This document shows positions 17,129 to 26,066 of a DNA stretch of 34,329 nucleotides, in pieces (position 1 is the first letter of the stretch; every line of letters begins with the position of its first letter). Source of the stretch: an uncultured bacterium. GTDB taxonomy: Bacteria > Bdellovibrionota_B > Oligoflexia > Oligoflexales > CACXFL01. A program made the translations under genes and the position numbers. The stretch covers positions 1 to 34,329 of the forward strand of contig CACXFL010000150.1 of the NCBI GenBank assembly GCA_902766925.1. The letters are read 5' to 3'. The notes beneath the pieces were generated by a model that had not been told where the DNA came from, made no database searches, and worked only from the letters and a program-made list of their open reading frames with translations.

Positions 17129-17799
17129 TTCAAGGCGTTGTCTTTGATTTAGATAACACATTATATGATTATGAAGTTTCCCATGAAGCAGCGATGGAAG
17201 CTCTATCTGAGTATGCTTGTACAAAGTTTTTAATAACAAAAGAAATCTTTAACGATTTTTTTGAAAAAGCTAAGTTAGATATAAAAAAACAACTTGGAAA
17301 TGTTGGGGCATCTCATAATCGTATGTTATATATGCAACTTTTTCTCGAACAAATAGGAGAAAAACCAGTAATATATGCATTGGAACTGTATGATATTTAT
17401 TGGAATACATTTTTAAAGAATATGAAAGTTTTTCCTTATGTTTATAGGTTATTTGATGAATTGAGGAATAGAAATATTTCTATATTTATGTTAACTGATT
17501 TAACAGCTTGTATTCAGCATAGGAAATTAAAAGAAATTAAACTAGATGAGTACATAAATATAATAGTTTCCAGTGAAGAAGCAGGGGCTGAAAAACCTGC
17601 AAAAATCGCTTTTGAAAGGTTGTTATCAAAGGTAAAATACGATCCTGATGAATTGTTAATGATTGGTGATAGTCTAGTTAAAGATATAGATGGAGCACAG
17701 AATTGTGGATTAAATGCACTACATTTTAGGAAAGAATATCAAAATGATATGGATAAGAGGAGTCTGGATTTTATAGATGAAATTAATAAATTGGTGTAA
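17125..17799 (+). CDS. HAD-superfamily phosphatase
   Basis: 224 residues with all four haloacid-dehalogenase motifs: FDLDNTLYD (D8 nucleophile, D10 acid/base), MLTD near 132-135, GAEKP with the lysine near 157 and MIGDSLVKDIDG near 183-194. A helical cap of about 80 residues follows motif I, as in small-molecule phosphatases. The ATG overlaps the TGA of the upstream gene by four bases (ATGA) and AAGGAAG lies 7 bases ahead, so it is translationally coupled to the kinase fusion. The likely role is to remove phosphate from an intermediate of the aldolase/nucleotidyltransferase pathway; the substrate is unknown. A purely housekeeping role is less likely given the coupling. Confidence 0.88.
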   Translation: MIQGVVFDLDNTLYDYEVSHEAAMEALSEYACTKFLITKEIFNDFFEKAKLDIKKQLGNVGASHNRMLYMQLFLEQIGEKPVIYALELYDIYWNTFLKNMKVFPYVYRLFDELRNRNISIFMLTDLTACIQHRKLKEIKLDEYINIIVSSEEAGAEKPAKIAFERLLSKVKYDPDELLMIGDSLVKDIDGAQNCGLNALHFRKEYQNDMDKRSLDFIDEINKLV

Positions 17800-18172
17800 A
17801 GAAAAATTTGATATTAAAGAATTTCTAAAGTTTTTGGTTGGAGGGGGATCTGCAGTATTAGTGGATGCAGTTGTATATGCTCTATTAAAACAAAAAATTG
17901 ATATATCTGTTGCTAAAGCAATTTCGTATGTAACAGGTGCGATAGTAGGTTTTATTATTAATAAACATTGGACTTTTCAAAGTCAAAGATTTAGGGTATC
18001 GGAAATTATTAAGTATATTATTATTTATGCTATATCCGCATTAGCGAATACAGGCGTTAATAGTCTGGTTTTGTGGATTATTCCAAGTACTGTTTTTGCG
18101 TTTTTATGTGCAACAGGAACTAGTACAATATTAAATTTTTTGGGACAGAAGTTTATAGTGTTTAAACTATAA
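17777..18172 (+). CDS. gtrA: GtrA-like membrane protein (first copy)
   Basis: 131 residues with four predicted membrane helices and the family features FLKFLVGGGSAVLVDA at the start, GFIINKHWTF in the middle and FLGQKFIVF at the end. GtrA proteins are proposed to flip bactoprenol-linked sugars so that an outside-facing GT-C enzyme can use them. The gene overlaps the phosphatase by 23 bases and no strong ribosome binding site is visible, so translation may be coupled. A GT2 and a GT-C gene follow downstream, giving the set needed for Gtr-type side-chain glycosylation. Confidence 0.87.
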   Translation: MKLINWCKEKFDIKEFLKFLVGGGSAVLVDAVVYALLKQKIDISVAKAISYVTGAIVGFIINKHWTFQSQRFRVSEIIKYIIIYAISALANTGVNSLVLWIIPSTVFAFLCATGTSTILNFLGQKFIVFKL

Positions 18173-18391
18173 ATATGAGTTTCTATGGAAGTTATTATTT
18201 GTCTCTACTCCAAAGATCTACCAAGTTGTGTTCATTTATGAAGGTAGACACAATCTCATCGGATGAGTTAATCAATTGATCTACGAATGAAAATAAAAAT
18301 ATCATAGTGAAATAGACCTTTTTAGTGTTTTTAAAATTAATAAAATAAGTAATAATTGAGTTCTAGATTAATTTTACAAGGAGCTATTCGT

Positions 18392-19099
18392 ATGAAGTTA
18401 TCAATAGTTGTACCATGTTATGATGAAGAAAAAAATATACCATTAATATTAGAAAAATTTGATTCTGTAATTAAGAGAGATGATGTAGAAGTAATTTTAG
18501 TTGATAATGGATCTACTGATAATTCTCCAGAGATACTACAAGAGATACTTCCAAAATTTGATTTTGCCAGAAGTATTAGGATTGAATTAAATCAAGGATA
18601 CGGTTTTGGGATTCTTCAAGGATTGAAGGTTTGCAAGGGAGATTTTATTGGATGGACCCATGCAGATATGCAAACAGATCCAGCAGACTTAATAAAAGCA
18701 TTAGATATTATTGAAGCCAATGGAAATGATAAAAACTTATATGTAAAAGGTAATAGGAAAGGACGTCCTTTATTTGATCAATTTTTTACTACGGGAATGA
18801 GTCTTTTCGAATCTATATATATGAGAGAAAAACTCTACGATGTAAATGCACAACCAAATGTTTTTAGTAAAGAGTTTTTTGAGACATGGAAGAATCCTCC
18901 AAAGGATTTTGCTCTAGACTTATATGTACTTTATATGGCAAGAAAGGCTCATTTAAATATAAAAAGATTTGATGTATTATTTCCAGAGAGAAAACATGGG
19001 CAGTCTCATTGGAATAATGGAAGTTTAAAAGCTAAATGGAAGTTTATAAAAAGAACACTTGAATTTAGTGTAAAATTGAAAAAATCTGGAATAAAGTAG
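18392..19099 (+). CDS. Family 2 glycosyltransferase, soluble DPM1-like
   Basis: 235 residues. SIVVPCYDEEKNI opens the GT2 fold, LVDNGSTDNS holds the nucleotide-binding acidic residue and THADMQTDP corresponds to the DAD/DxD region with the ADxQxxP pattern of polyprenyl-phosphate sugar transferases. There is no C-terminal membrane pair, unlike the GtrB-type protein at 23974. ATG at 18392 is preferred over the upstream opening at 18356 because AAGGAG (18378-18383) is 8 bases away. It probably loads a sugar onto polyprenyl phosphate for the GT-C enzyme at 19742, with GtrA as flippase (inference from neighbourhood). Confidence 0.88.
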   Translation: MKLSIVVPCYDEEKNIPLILEKFDSVIKRDDVEVILVDNGSTDNSPEILQEILPKFDFARSIRIELNQGYGFGILQGLKVCKGDFIGWTHADMQTDPADLIKALDIIEANGNDKNLYVKGNRKGRPLFDQFFTTGMSLFESIYMREKLYDVNAQPNVFSKEFFETWKNPPKDFALDLYVLYMARKAHLNIKRFDVLFPERKHGQSHWNNGSLKAKWKFIKRTLEFSVKLKKSGIK

Positions 19100-19111
19100 T
19101 GAGGGTTGATT

Positions 19112-19705
19112 ATGGAATTTATCGCACACAGGATAAATACAGTTGAAGAGTTAAGAGAGATCCCTAGTGAATATGGTGTGGAATTAGATTTAAGGGATGA
19201 TTTGAATGGGCGAATATACATTCAACATAATCCATTTGAATCTGGCGAAGATTTTGAAGAATATGTCAAAGAGTATCATCATGGAACCATGATTTTAAAT
19301 ATAAAAAGTGAACGTATTGAATTAAAGGTATTGGAAATATTATCTAAATATGATGTTAAATCATACTTTTTTTTAGATTCATCTTTTCCTATGATTTGGT
19401 ATTTAAGTAACCATGGAGAGAAAAATATTGCATTGAGAGTATCAGAAGTAGAAGGTCTTGATACAGCAAAAAATATGGCTGGAAAAGTAGAATGGATATG
19501 GGTTGATTGCTTTTCAAAAATTCCTATAGGGAAGCACGAGGTAGATGAGTTAAAGTCATTAGGTTATAAGTTGTGTTTTGTATCTCCAGAGTTGGAAGGT
19601 AGACCAGAGGATATTCTTGTATATAAGGAAGAAATTATGGATAAAGGAATAGTCTTTGATGCTATTTGTACCAAATTTTATAATATATCAAAATGGAATA
19701 TTTAG
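19112..19705 (+). CDS. Short GDPD/PI-PLC-like TIM-barrel protein
   Basis: 197 residues. FIAHR near the start, VELDLRDD (E-x-D) and IQHNP recall the catalytic H/R, E-x-D and H of glycerophosphodiester phosphodiesterases, though the usual HRG and HDP are altered to HRI and HNP and the protein is shorter than typical GDPDs (about 230-250 residues). GAGGG at 19101-19105, 6 bases ahead, supports ATG 19112 over the earlier TTG. It lies between the GT2 and the GT-C gene, so a role on a phosphodiester-linked glycan or lipid intermediate is plausible. It may instead be a non-catalytic homologue. Moderately sure of the fold, unsure of activity. Confidence 0.68.
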   Translation: MEFIAHRINTVEELREIPSEYGVELDLRDDLNGRIYIQHNPFESGEDFEEYVKEYHHGTMILNIKSERIELKVLEILSKYDVKSYFFLDSSFPMIWYLSNHGEKNIALRVSEVEGLDTAKNMAGKVEWIWVDCFSKIPIGKHEVDELKSLGYKLCFVSPELEGRPEDILVYKEEIMDKGIVFDAICTKFYNISKWNI

Positions 19706-19741
19706 TTATGAGTTTTTTTAACATGTAAGGAGATATGGTAC

Positions 19742-21385
19742 TTGAATATGAAAAAAATATTGGATATTACATGTACTTATTTGTTCTATGTACTTGTACT
19801 GGCTACTGCTATTTTGGTATTTGTTGAAAATTTTATTTTTTGTACTTATGGGGTGTTGCCTCTAAGAAGTATAGATGATGCTGCTTTTCAAACGAGTCTT
19901 TTTAATTATCACAATGGTTCATTGATTGAACTTTTATCACTGAACGATTATGGTTATGGATGGATATATTGGTTTCCAATGGTATTACTAACATTACCAG
20001 CGCATTGGATAGGCTTATATTCGGGAAGTACATGGTTATTATGTGTAATTCCACGAATGTATTCACTAGGTTTTAGTTTGGCTTCGTGTTACGTTTTTTA
20101 CAAAATAGTCTCGCTATATACTAAAGATGGTAGTATTCGCAAACTTGTTACGTTATTGTTACCTTTGTTTCCAACGGGTTGTTATTTGGCTGGCAGATTT
20201 AGTACAGTTCCGCAAGTCACTTTTTTTTCATTGTTGTCATTTTACTATCTTGTTAAAAATGAAGAATTAATGGAAAAAGATCTTAGGAAGTCACTTATAT
20301 TTTTTGCAGTAGCTATGGCAACTAAAGTGTCTGCTATTTGTATGGCTCCTGTAATCGTTTTTTTAGTTCTTCTTAGAAGCCATTGGAAAATAAGAAAGAA
20401 TTGCTATATTTGGATAAAAGAAATTTTGCTATCTGTAATAGTAATGATTTTATTAATGAATCCATCGATTTTAGTGGCTATATTTTATAGAGATGGTTTT
20501 TTTAAATCGATTGGAATTCTCAAATATTACTGGTTTTCAAATTCTAATACATCAGGTTTGTTGTTTAACAACTTACATGGGTTGCTGAACTTCTGTTACA
20601 ATAGCATTACTGCTATTTCATTAATAGCCTGTTGTGTTGTAGTAAACTCTTATGAAATAACGAAATTTCTTAAAGATAAAGATTCTAAATATCTTATTAT
20701 TCCATTTATTACATCAGGATTAGTAATGGGGGTGTTATATCTTTGTATTACAATTAACAAGAATGTATTATATGTATGGCTGTACGCTCATTCTATTGTA
20801 TGGATTCTACCATTATTTTATGCAATTGCATATGAAAAATTCTGGAGAAGAAAAAGATTGTATTGTTATACATCTAAAATATTTATTATTTTGCTTGTAA
20901 TAGGGCAAATGGCTTTTATGTGTGGAGTCAATAATCCAACTAAAGAGTATTCACTTCTAACATATTATAACAATAGAATTAGATATAAAGATATTGAGGA
21001 ATCAATTAATAATATACAGAATGTAATAAACAAATTAAATATCTCTAGTATATCGTTATACACTGATAAAATTTATTTCACGGTTGCTAACGGTTATGAT
21101 ATGAAGGGGAAATTTAAAGACTCTAGATGTATATGGGATGATTTTGGAAAAGGTTATCCTGAAGACAGAAATGTTATAGTTCTAGATAAAATGGCTATAG
21201 GTTTTCTTTCTAATAGTGAATTTGTAAAACTTATTTCCTTTAAACCATCGGATATAGTAGAACAGTTTAGACTTGATAGGGCAAGTAGAGAAAAACTTTT
21301 GAAAGAGGGTACTATGGATGGACGAAAATGGCGCCTTATATATGAAGATAATAATTGTTATGTATATATAAGATTGAATGAATAG
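19742..21385 (+). CDS. GT-C (GT39/ArnT-like) membrane glycosyltransferase, first copy
   Basis: 547 residues with about ten to eleven hydrophobic segments and a C-terminal soluble domain of about 130 residues. The acidic pair in the first outer loop (RSIDDAAFQ, near 42-50) matches the catalytic loop of polyprenyl-phosphate-sugar-dependent GT-C enzymes. NDYGYGWIYW and VSLYTKDG...LLPLFPT are shared with the minus-strand protein at 21689-23269, showing that the two are homologues. TTG at 19742 is chosen because AAGGAG (19727-19732) is 9 bases upstream. It presumably adds a side sugar to the glycan outside the membrane, with GtrA (17777) and GT2 (18392) as partners. Donor and acceptor are unknown. 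Confidence 0.85.
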   Translation: MNMKKILDITCTYLFYVLVLATAILVFVENFIFCTYGVLPLRSIDDAAFQTSLFNYHNGSLIELLSLNDYGYGWIYWFPMVLLTLPAHWIGLYSGSTWLLCVIPRMYSLGFSLASCYVFYKIVSLYTKDGSIRKLVTLLLPLFPTGCYLAGRFSTVPQVTFFSLLSFYYLVKNEELMEKDLRKSLIFFAVAMATKVSAICMAPVIVFLVLLRSHWKIRKNCYIWIKEILLSVIVMILLMNPSILVAIFYRDGFFKSIGILKYYWFSNSNTSGLLFNNLHGLLNFCYNSITAISLIACCVVVNSYEITKFLKDKDSKYLIIPFITSGLVMGVLYLCITINKNVLYVWLYAHSIVWILPLFYAIAYEKFWRRKRLYCYTSKIFIILLVIGQMAFMCGVNNPTKEYSLLTYYNNRIRYKDIEESINNIQNVINKLNISSISLYTDKIYFTVANGYDMKGKFKDSRCIWDDFGKGYPEDRNVIVLDKMAIGFLSNSEFVKLISFKPSDIVEQFRLDRASREKLLKEGTMDGRKWRLIYEDNNCYVYIRLNE

Positions 21386-21688
21386 GTAAAAACAGGGAAA
21401 TAGCTGAATTTAACTTGCAATGGATATCTATACATGGTTGAACCAATTAGTTATTATTTTATAATAACTTTTTATGTATGTTTATAAAGTTTTAACCCAA
21501 GATATTTATAAAATCATGATAATCATGTTTTGACTTTTTTAGTGATATAATATAATTTAAGGTATGCCCCTTTTTATTGTATAGAGATATAACACTCCGC
21601 CTTAACCTAAATAAACTAAAAGCATCCTGGTATTTAGGAAAATCATTTGTGAAAAATCTTAAGTTTAACAAAATATGTGATAGATCTA
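21386..21688. other. Convergent intergenic region with inverted repeats
   Basis: The two homologous GT-C genes end here from opposite sides. A bulged hairpin AAAA-T-CATG-ATAAT-CATG-TTTT (21510-21531) followed by GACTTTTTT could terminate plus-strand transcription. An 8-bp exact inverted repeat CCTAAATA/TATTTAGG with a 17-base loop lies at 21606-21638. A promoter-like TTGACT, 15-base gap, TATAAT (21530-21556) points right with no gene in front of it. No coding sequence seen. Confidence 0.4.
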
Positions 21689-23269
21689 CTACTTTTTGAT
21701 AAATAACAAATAAAACTTTCCTTCATATATACACTCATATTCGTATGCATCTAATACTGGATGATCCACAAAATTCATCCTATCTTTCCAATCTTCATGA
21801 TATTTTTTATACATATTATACTGATTCAACCATTTTTTATACATCACTATAGCTTTTGGGTTATTATTCTTTATAGATATTTTAAAATCATGCCAAGCTG
21901 TTTTGATAGAAACATTTTTATGCTCACGTTTAGATTCATTTATAAAATGAGGAGTAGACCCATCAAATTGAATTACATATTCTTTATTTCTGAAAGTATC
22001 ATCAAGCAGTTGCTTCATTTCTAAAGACTCGTGTTGTTCATTTATTGTATTCTTTATTGAATAATAATAACGTAATATACCATTTTTATGAAAAGCATTT
22101 GCACAAATGTAAAAAATCTGAGATGTAAAAAGGAAATAAATGATTATTATTCTTAGCTTGGAAGAGATTTTCTCTAAAAGTAACAATCCCAGTGGTAGTA
22201 CAAAACAAATACAGGTATAGTAATATGTAATAAACAATGGTCCGTGATTTATTCTATAGCACAAAAGAGATACCGCTATCACGTATCCTAGAATATAGGC
22301 GATATAATCATAAAATTGTATATCTTTATCACATCTACGCTTACATTCACTATAGAACGTAAATACTGTTGTTACTAGCAACATAACAAAAAGAATAACG
22401 AATATTGGCCAAATGGTGTAACTGTGTATGATTCCTTTTTGAAAGTTTATGATAAAACTAGATTCTCCATTACTACCAAATGTTGTAGCCCACTTAAACA
22501 TGTTGTATAGGTTTACCCATTTGGAGTGATCAAATACTCCAATATACACGTTTGGGGATATTAAGAATAAAGTAAAGAATATAGATAAGATAGTCAAAGG
22601 TAAACAGCTTTTCCAGAAAAAATGGTTTAATTTAAAATTAAAACGACTTAGTAATAATAATCCCCATATTGGAAGAATTAAAACAGCCGTAAGTTTTATT
22701 CCAATAGCTACACAAAGGCATAGAAAAGATATGTATAAATTTTTTTTTTCAATTAATCTGTTTTTTGCTAATGCATAGACTGCGCAAATAGCAAAAAACT
22801 CAACATGGGGATTGCAACTAAATAGAAGTCCATAATACAAATACGTAGGAAATAGAGGTAATAAAAAAATGTATATGGATTTTAGTAATTTGTCTTTTGT
22901 ATATAACCCTACTAATTTATATGCAACACATACTGTTGCTAAAGTAAATACTAGTGAAACCAAACGAGGTGTTACACATAACACCCAACTGATATTATAA
23001 AAATAACACAATAACCACCCAATAGAACAATACAAAGTGGCTACTATCCAGTATATCCATCCATAGCCATAATCATTCCAATTTAATAATTGTGATAAGT
23101 CTTTCATGTGTGAATTTATAACGTAATGAAAACACAAATCATCATAATGTCGAAAGGATACTAAATCTATGTCTTTTGATCCGCAGAAACACTCCCAAAT
23201 TGCCAATAATATAAACAGAAAATATACGGCATATATAATGTATAATGATTTATAGCTTGTTTTCTCCAT
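21689..23269 (-). CDS. GT-C (GT39/ArnT-like) membrane glycosyltransferase, second copy
   Basis: 526 residues, polytopic. SFRHYDDLCFHY in the first outer loop supplies the acidic pair expected for GT-C catalysis. NDYGYGWIYW, SWVLCVTPRL, VGLYTKDK and LLPLFPT align with the plus-strand protein at 19742, so the two are paralogues rather than merely members of the same fold. Only a weak TTAGAG precedes the ATG, but a strong promoter at 23345-23373 lies about 75 bases upstream. GtrA and a GtrB-type GT2 stand upstream on the same strand. Inferred role: transfer of a different side sugar outside the membrane. Confidence 0.85.
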   Translation of the reverse strand: MEKTSYKSLYIIYAVYFLFILLAIWECFCGSKDIDLVSFRHYDDLCFHYVINSHMKDLSQLLNWNDYGYGWIYWIVATLYCSIGWLLCYFYNISWVLCVTPRLVSLVFTLATVCVAYKLVGLYTKDKLLKSIYIFLLPLFPTYLYYGLLFSCNPHVEFFAICAVYALAKNRLIEKKNLYISFLCLCVAIGIKLTAVLILPIWGLLLLSRFNFKLNHFFWKSCLPLTILSIFFTLFLISPNVYIGVFDHSKWVNLYNMFKWATTFGSNGESSFIINFQKGIIHSYTIWPIFVILFVMLLVTTVFTFYSECKRRCDKDIQFYDYIAYILGYVIAVSLLCYRINHGPLFITYYYTCICFVLPLGLLLLEKISSKLRIIIIYFLFTSQIFYICANAFHKNGILRYYYSIKNTINEQHESLEMKQLLDDTFRNKEYVIQFDGSTPHFINESKREHKNVSIKTAWHDFKISIKNNNPKAIVMYKKWLNQYNMYKKYHEDWKDRMNFVDHPVLDAYEYECIYEGKFYLLFIKK

Positions 23270-23587
23270 ACTCTAAGTTGTATTTAATAATTCAGTTCAA
23301 ACAACAATACATCCTAATCCTAACCAGCCACTAAAAAATGATGGATAATACTATTCATCGTTTGAAATATCAAATCCGAAAATTTATCACAAGTACTATT
23401 TTGTTTTGAGGTACAAATTATAGATACTTTTTTAATAAATGAATAAGCTCTATATTAGAAATAAATAAATTGTATTCTTATAAGTTATGCAACTATTATT
23501 AGATAATTACACTGATAGATAACAATAAGTATAGATCCTTTTGTAACAGTAAGGCATATAAAGTAAATTGCATTAAATCAACTTGTT
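23270..23587 (-). other. Intergenic region upstream of the second GT-C gene
   Basis: About 320 bases between the GT-C gene and GtrA on the minus strand. No gene is visible. It holds the strong promoter at 23345-23373, so the GT-C gene can be transcribed separately from the GtrA/GT2 pair. The remainder is plain AT-rich sequence. Confidence 0.5.
23345..23373 (-). promoter_or_regulatory. Sigma-A type promoter for the second GT-C gene
   Basis: On the minus strand TTGATA (23368-23373), a 17-base spacer and TATTAT (23345-23350) give near-consensus boxes at optimal spacing. The start would be near 23338, about 70 bases ahead of the ATG at 23269. Confidence 0.6.
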
Positions 23588-23974
23588 TTACTTACAAAAC
23601 ACGACCTTTTTCATTAAATAAAAAGACAGTAGAGCATTAGGAAGTAACAAGATTAAATAATTAATATATAAGTTCTCGAGTCCTAAAATTAATAATAATT
23701 TCAAAGACAGAACACTAAAACCATATATCACTCCATATACGGCTACAAATCTAAATATTAACCTATTGTTATTATTTTTAAATACAATACAACCCGTAGT
23801 TTTAAAATTAAACAAAATTCCTAGAATTGTTGCAAGTAAAGTAGATATGACGTAATGGAAATTTAAAAAAGTAAACAGTGCGAATACACCATACCCAAAA
23901 GCAGTATTAATTCCTCCTACAAATAAAAATTTAATAAACTGCCAGTCTAAACCATATTTTTCAAATATATTCAT
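23588..23974 (-). CDS. gtrA: GtrA-like membrane protein (second copy)
   Basis: 128 residues with four predicted membrane helices. QFIKFLFVGGINTAFGYGVF at the start and a middle ILGILFNFKTTG region are typical of GtrA. The ATG overlaps the stop of the GT2 gene (TAATG), so the pair is translationally coupled. This is the flippase-like member of the second Gtr-type set. It is diverged from the copy at 17777, consistent with independent acquisition or different lipid-linked sugars. Confidence 0.87.
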   Translation of the reverse strand: MNIFEKYGLDWQFIKFLFVGGINTAFGYGVFALFTFLNFHYVISTLLATILGILFNFKTTGCIVFKNNNNRLIFRFVAVYGVIYGFSVLSLKLLLILGLENLYINYLILLLPNALLSFYLMKKVVFCK

Positions 23975-24912
23975 TAAAAATTAATTCTTTCTTTTTCTAT
24001 AACCAAAGGCTTTTTATCAATTCTTGTGTATATAGCTCCAATATATTCTCCTAATACTCCTAAACAGAACAGTTGAACTGATCCTAAAAACAATAATGAT
24101 ATAATTATCGGAGCTATACCAAGAGAAAAGGAATCCCAATGTAGAAGTTTCCATCCGAAATAAAAAATAGAAAGAATGAAAGTTAAAACGGATATAGAAA
24201 AGCCTAAAAATGTCATAAATCTTAAAGGCATTTTAGAAAATTTCACAATTCCAAGCATTCCAAAATCATACAACATATAAAAACTATGAGCCGATATCCC
24301 TTTTTTTCTTACAGGCTGTATAAATTGTACGTAAGCTCTTCTAAATCCTACCTCACATAAAAGTCCCCTATAGAAAGGAAGAGGATCATCTATTTTTTTT
24401 AAAACATCCACTATTTTCTTGTCTATTAAACCTGAACCAGTACAATTTCTGGCAAGTACCACTCCGTTATCAGCCATTTTGTATAGCATCGTATAATAGA
24501 GTTTTCTAAGCAAAAACATCAAATGGTTTTCTTTGCTTTCATTTTTCTGTAACAAAACAATTTCATAACCTTCCTCCCATTTTTGTATTAAATCGGGAAG
24601 TAGTTCCGGTGGATCTTGTAGATCAGATGAAGTGAGAAATACCGCATCCGTGTTTACAAGAGTAATTCCATAGAATGATGAACGACTATAACCAAAATTA
24701 CGTGAATTGATAACTACTTTTACATGTTTGTCTTTCTTGGCGAGTTGTTTTAAAACATCGGCAGTTTTATCGGTTGATCCATTATCCAAAAAAATAAATT
24801 CGAATTCGTATATATCTTTATATTTATCTGTTTGAACTTTGAGTCTATCATATAATTCATTTAGATTTTCTTCTTCATTATAACAACTAGCGACAATACT
24901 GATTTTTTTCAT
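23974..24912 (-). CDS. gtrB: GtrB-like polyprenyl-phosphate glycosyltransferase
   Basis: 312 residues. ISIVASCYNEEENL opens a GT2 domain, LDNGSTDKT and TSSDLQDPPELL supply the nucleotide and metal sites in the arrangement of dolichyl/bactoprenyl-phosphate sugar transferases. Two C-terminal membrane helices (about 230-255 and 265-290) end in the GEYIGAIYTRIDKKPL signature, which is characteristic of GtrB/DPM1-type proteins. The enzyme loads a sugar from a nucleotide donor onto the lipid carrier on the cytosolic side. It is followed by GtrA with a one-base overlap and then the GT-C gene. The identity of the sugar (glucose or other) cannot be told from sequence. Confidence 0.92.
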   Translation of the reverse strand: MKKISIVASCYNEEENLNELYDRLKVQTDKYKDIYEFEFIFLDNGSTDKTADVLKQLAKKDKHVKVVINSRNFGYSRSSFYGITLVNTDAVFLTSSDLQDPPELLPDLIQKWEEGYEIVLLQKNESKENHLMFLLRKLYYTMLYKMADNGVVLARNCTGSGLIDKKIVDVLKKIDDPLPFYRGLLCEVGFRRAYVQFIQPVRKKGISAHSFYMLYDFGMLGIVKFSKMPLRFMTFLGFSISVLTFILSIFYFGWKLLHWDSFSLGIAPIIISLLFLGSVQLFCLGVLGEYIGAIYTRIDKKPLVIEKERINF

Positions 24913-25045
24913 TTATTCATCTCTTGCTTATTAATATTTAATAATATAACAACAGGAACAATTTATATAAATCTATTATCGAACATATTATCTAAATTAG
25001 ATCCATAAATACTAAACAAAATTATGTTCTAACTGTAGGTAGATC

Positions 25046-25060
25046 AATACTTTAAGTATT
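25046..25060. repeat. Perfect short palindrome upstream of the gtrB-like gene
   Basis: AATACTT-T-AAGTATT is an exact 7-bp inverted repeat with a single-base centre. It lies in the 275-base gap between the kinase gene and the GtrB-like gene on the minus strand and could be a regulator binding site. In such AT-rich DNA it may also be chance. Confidence 0.35.
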
Positions 25061-25187
25061 ATCGAATTTTACCATATCCTTTATTATAGTTCTACTTGAA
25101 TTAATACTTAAAAATATCAAAAAAGCATCGTGTCACAGTAATTAAAACCTGGAACAATTCAAAGATACATTCTTATATTTGTAAGTA

Positions 25188-26066
25188 CTATTTCAGTACA
25201 TTCAGTATTTCATTAATTCTGGTTTCAGATGTAATTAAATTTGTTAGATAACTTCCATTATAAAAAGATAACGCCGATTTAATAACAAGAATTACAAGTA
25301 TAATTCCTCTAATTATTTCCTTAGAACTATTACACTTTTCAAAAACGGATTTAGTATAATATTTTCTATTGCAAAAAAAAGACAACCAATACAGATAGTC
25401 GTAATCTTGAGGCCCCATAAATACATCTTCCCAGTCAATGATTATAAGGTTTCCTTTACAGTCCCTTATGATATTTTTATTACTTAAATCTCCATGACAA
25501 AGTACTTTTTTTATATGAGATAAATTTTCTTTTAGGTACTTTATTGAGTCTTTACACATTATTGCGGTGGTATTTGTGATTAGATTATTGTTTTCAAGAG
25601 TAGAGGTTTCATTTAGAGAGGTATGTATTAAATCATCCATTGAATATGTAAAAGAACCTATGATCTGAGAATTATAGGTTTCTATTAGTTCAAGTATATC
25701 ATTAGGAGTGATCTCTCCAGGCGTTTTTTCAATATAATCCATTATCATAGCCGACTCATTATCAGGTAACGTTAACATCTCGCAAAACATATTATGGTTT
25801 GTAACCTTTAATAAATGGCATTCGTTTTTAAGTATGTTTTTATAATCTATACCGCTAAAATACGTTTTTAAAACAGTTGGAGTACTTTTAATTCCATCAA
25901 TTCTGTATGTAGTTCCTAGAGTACCTCCTCCTAAGGTTGAAACCTTTATATCTTTAATTGATTTGTTAAAACGCAAAGCTAGGATTTCTGCTATTTGGGA
26001 GTTACTAAGAAGGCTTTGCGTTTTAGCATTTAATTTGTATTTATAAAATCTTAATTTATTAAGCAT
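25188..26066 (-). CDS. APH/choline-kinase-like small-molecule kinase
   Basis: 292 residues of the aminoglycoside phosphotransferase/choline-ethanolamine kinase superfamily. A glycine-rich loop GGGTLGTTYRI (about 47-57) and the lysine in VLKTYF bind ATP. The catalytic loop CHGDLSNKNII (HxDxxxxN) near 190-200 and the metal-binding IDWED near 210 are intact, so it should be active. The start overlaps the end of the sulfotransferase gene by 8 bases, implying joint translation. Possible substrates are choline, ethanolamine, a sugar or another alcohol used to decorate the glycan. No LicC-type partner is in this operon, but one exists at 5718. Confidence 0.82.
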   Translation of the reverse strand: MLNKLRFYKYKLNAKTQSLLSNSQIAEILALRFNKSIKDIKVSTLGGGTLGTTYRIDGIKSTPTVLKTYFSGIDYKNILKNECHLLKVTNHNMFCEMLTLPDNESAMIMDYIEKTPGEITPNDILELIETYNSQIIGSFTYSMDDLIHTSLNETSTLENNNLITNTTAIMCKDSIKYLKENLSHIKKVLCHGDLSNKNIIRDCKGNLIIIDWEDVFMGPQDYDYLYWLSFFCNRKYYTKSVFEKCNSSKEIIRGIILVILVIKSALSFYNGSYLTNLITSETRINEILNVLK

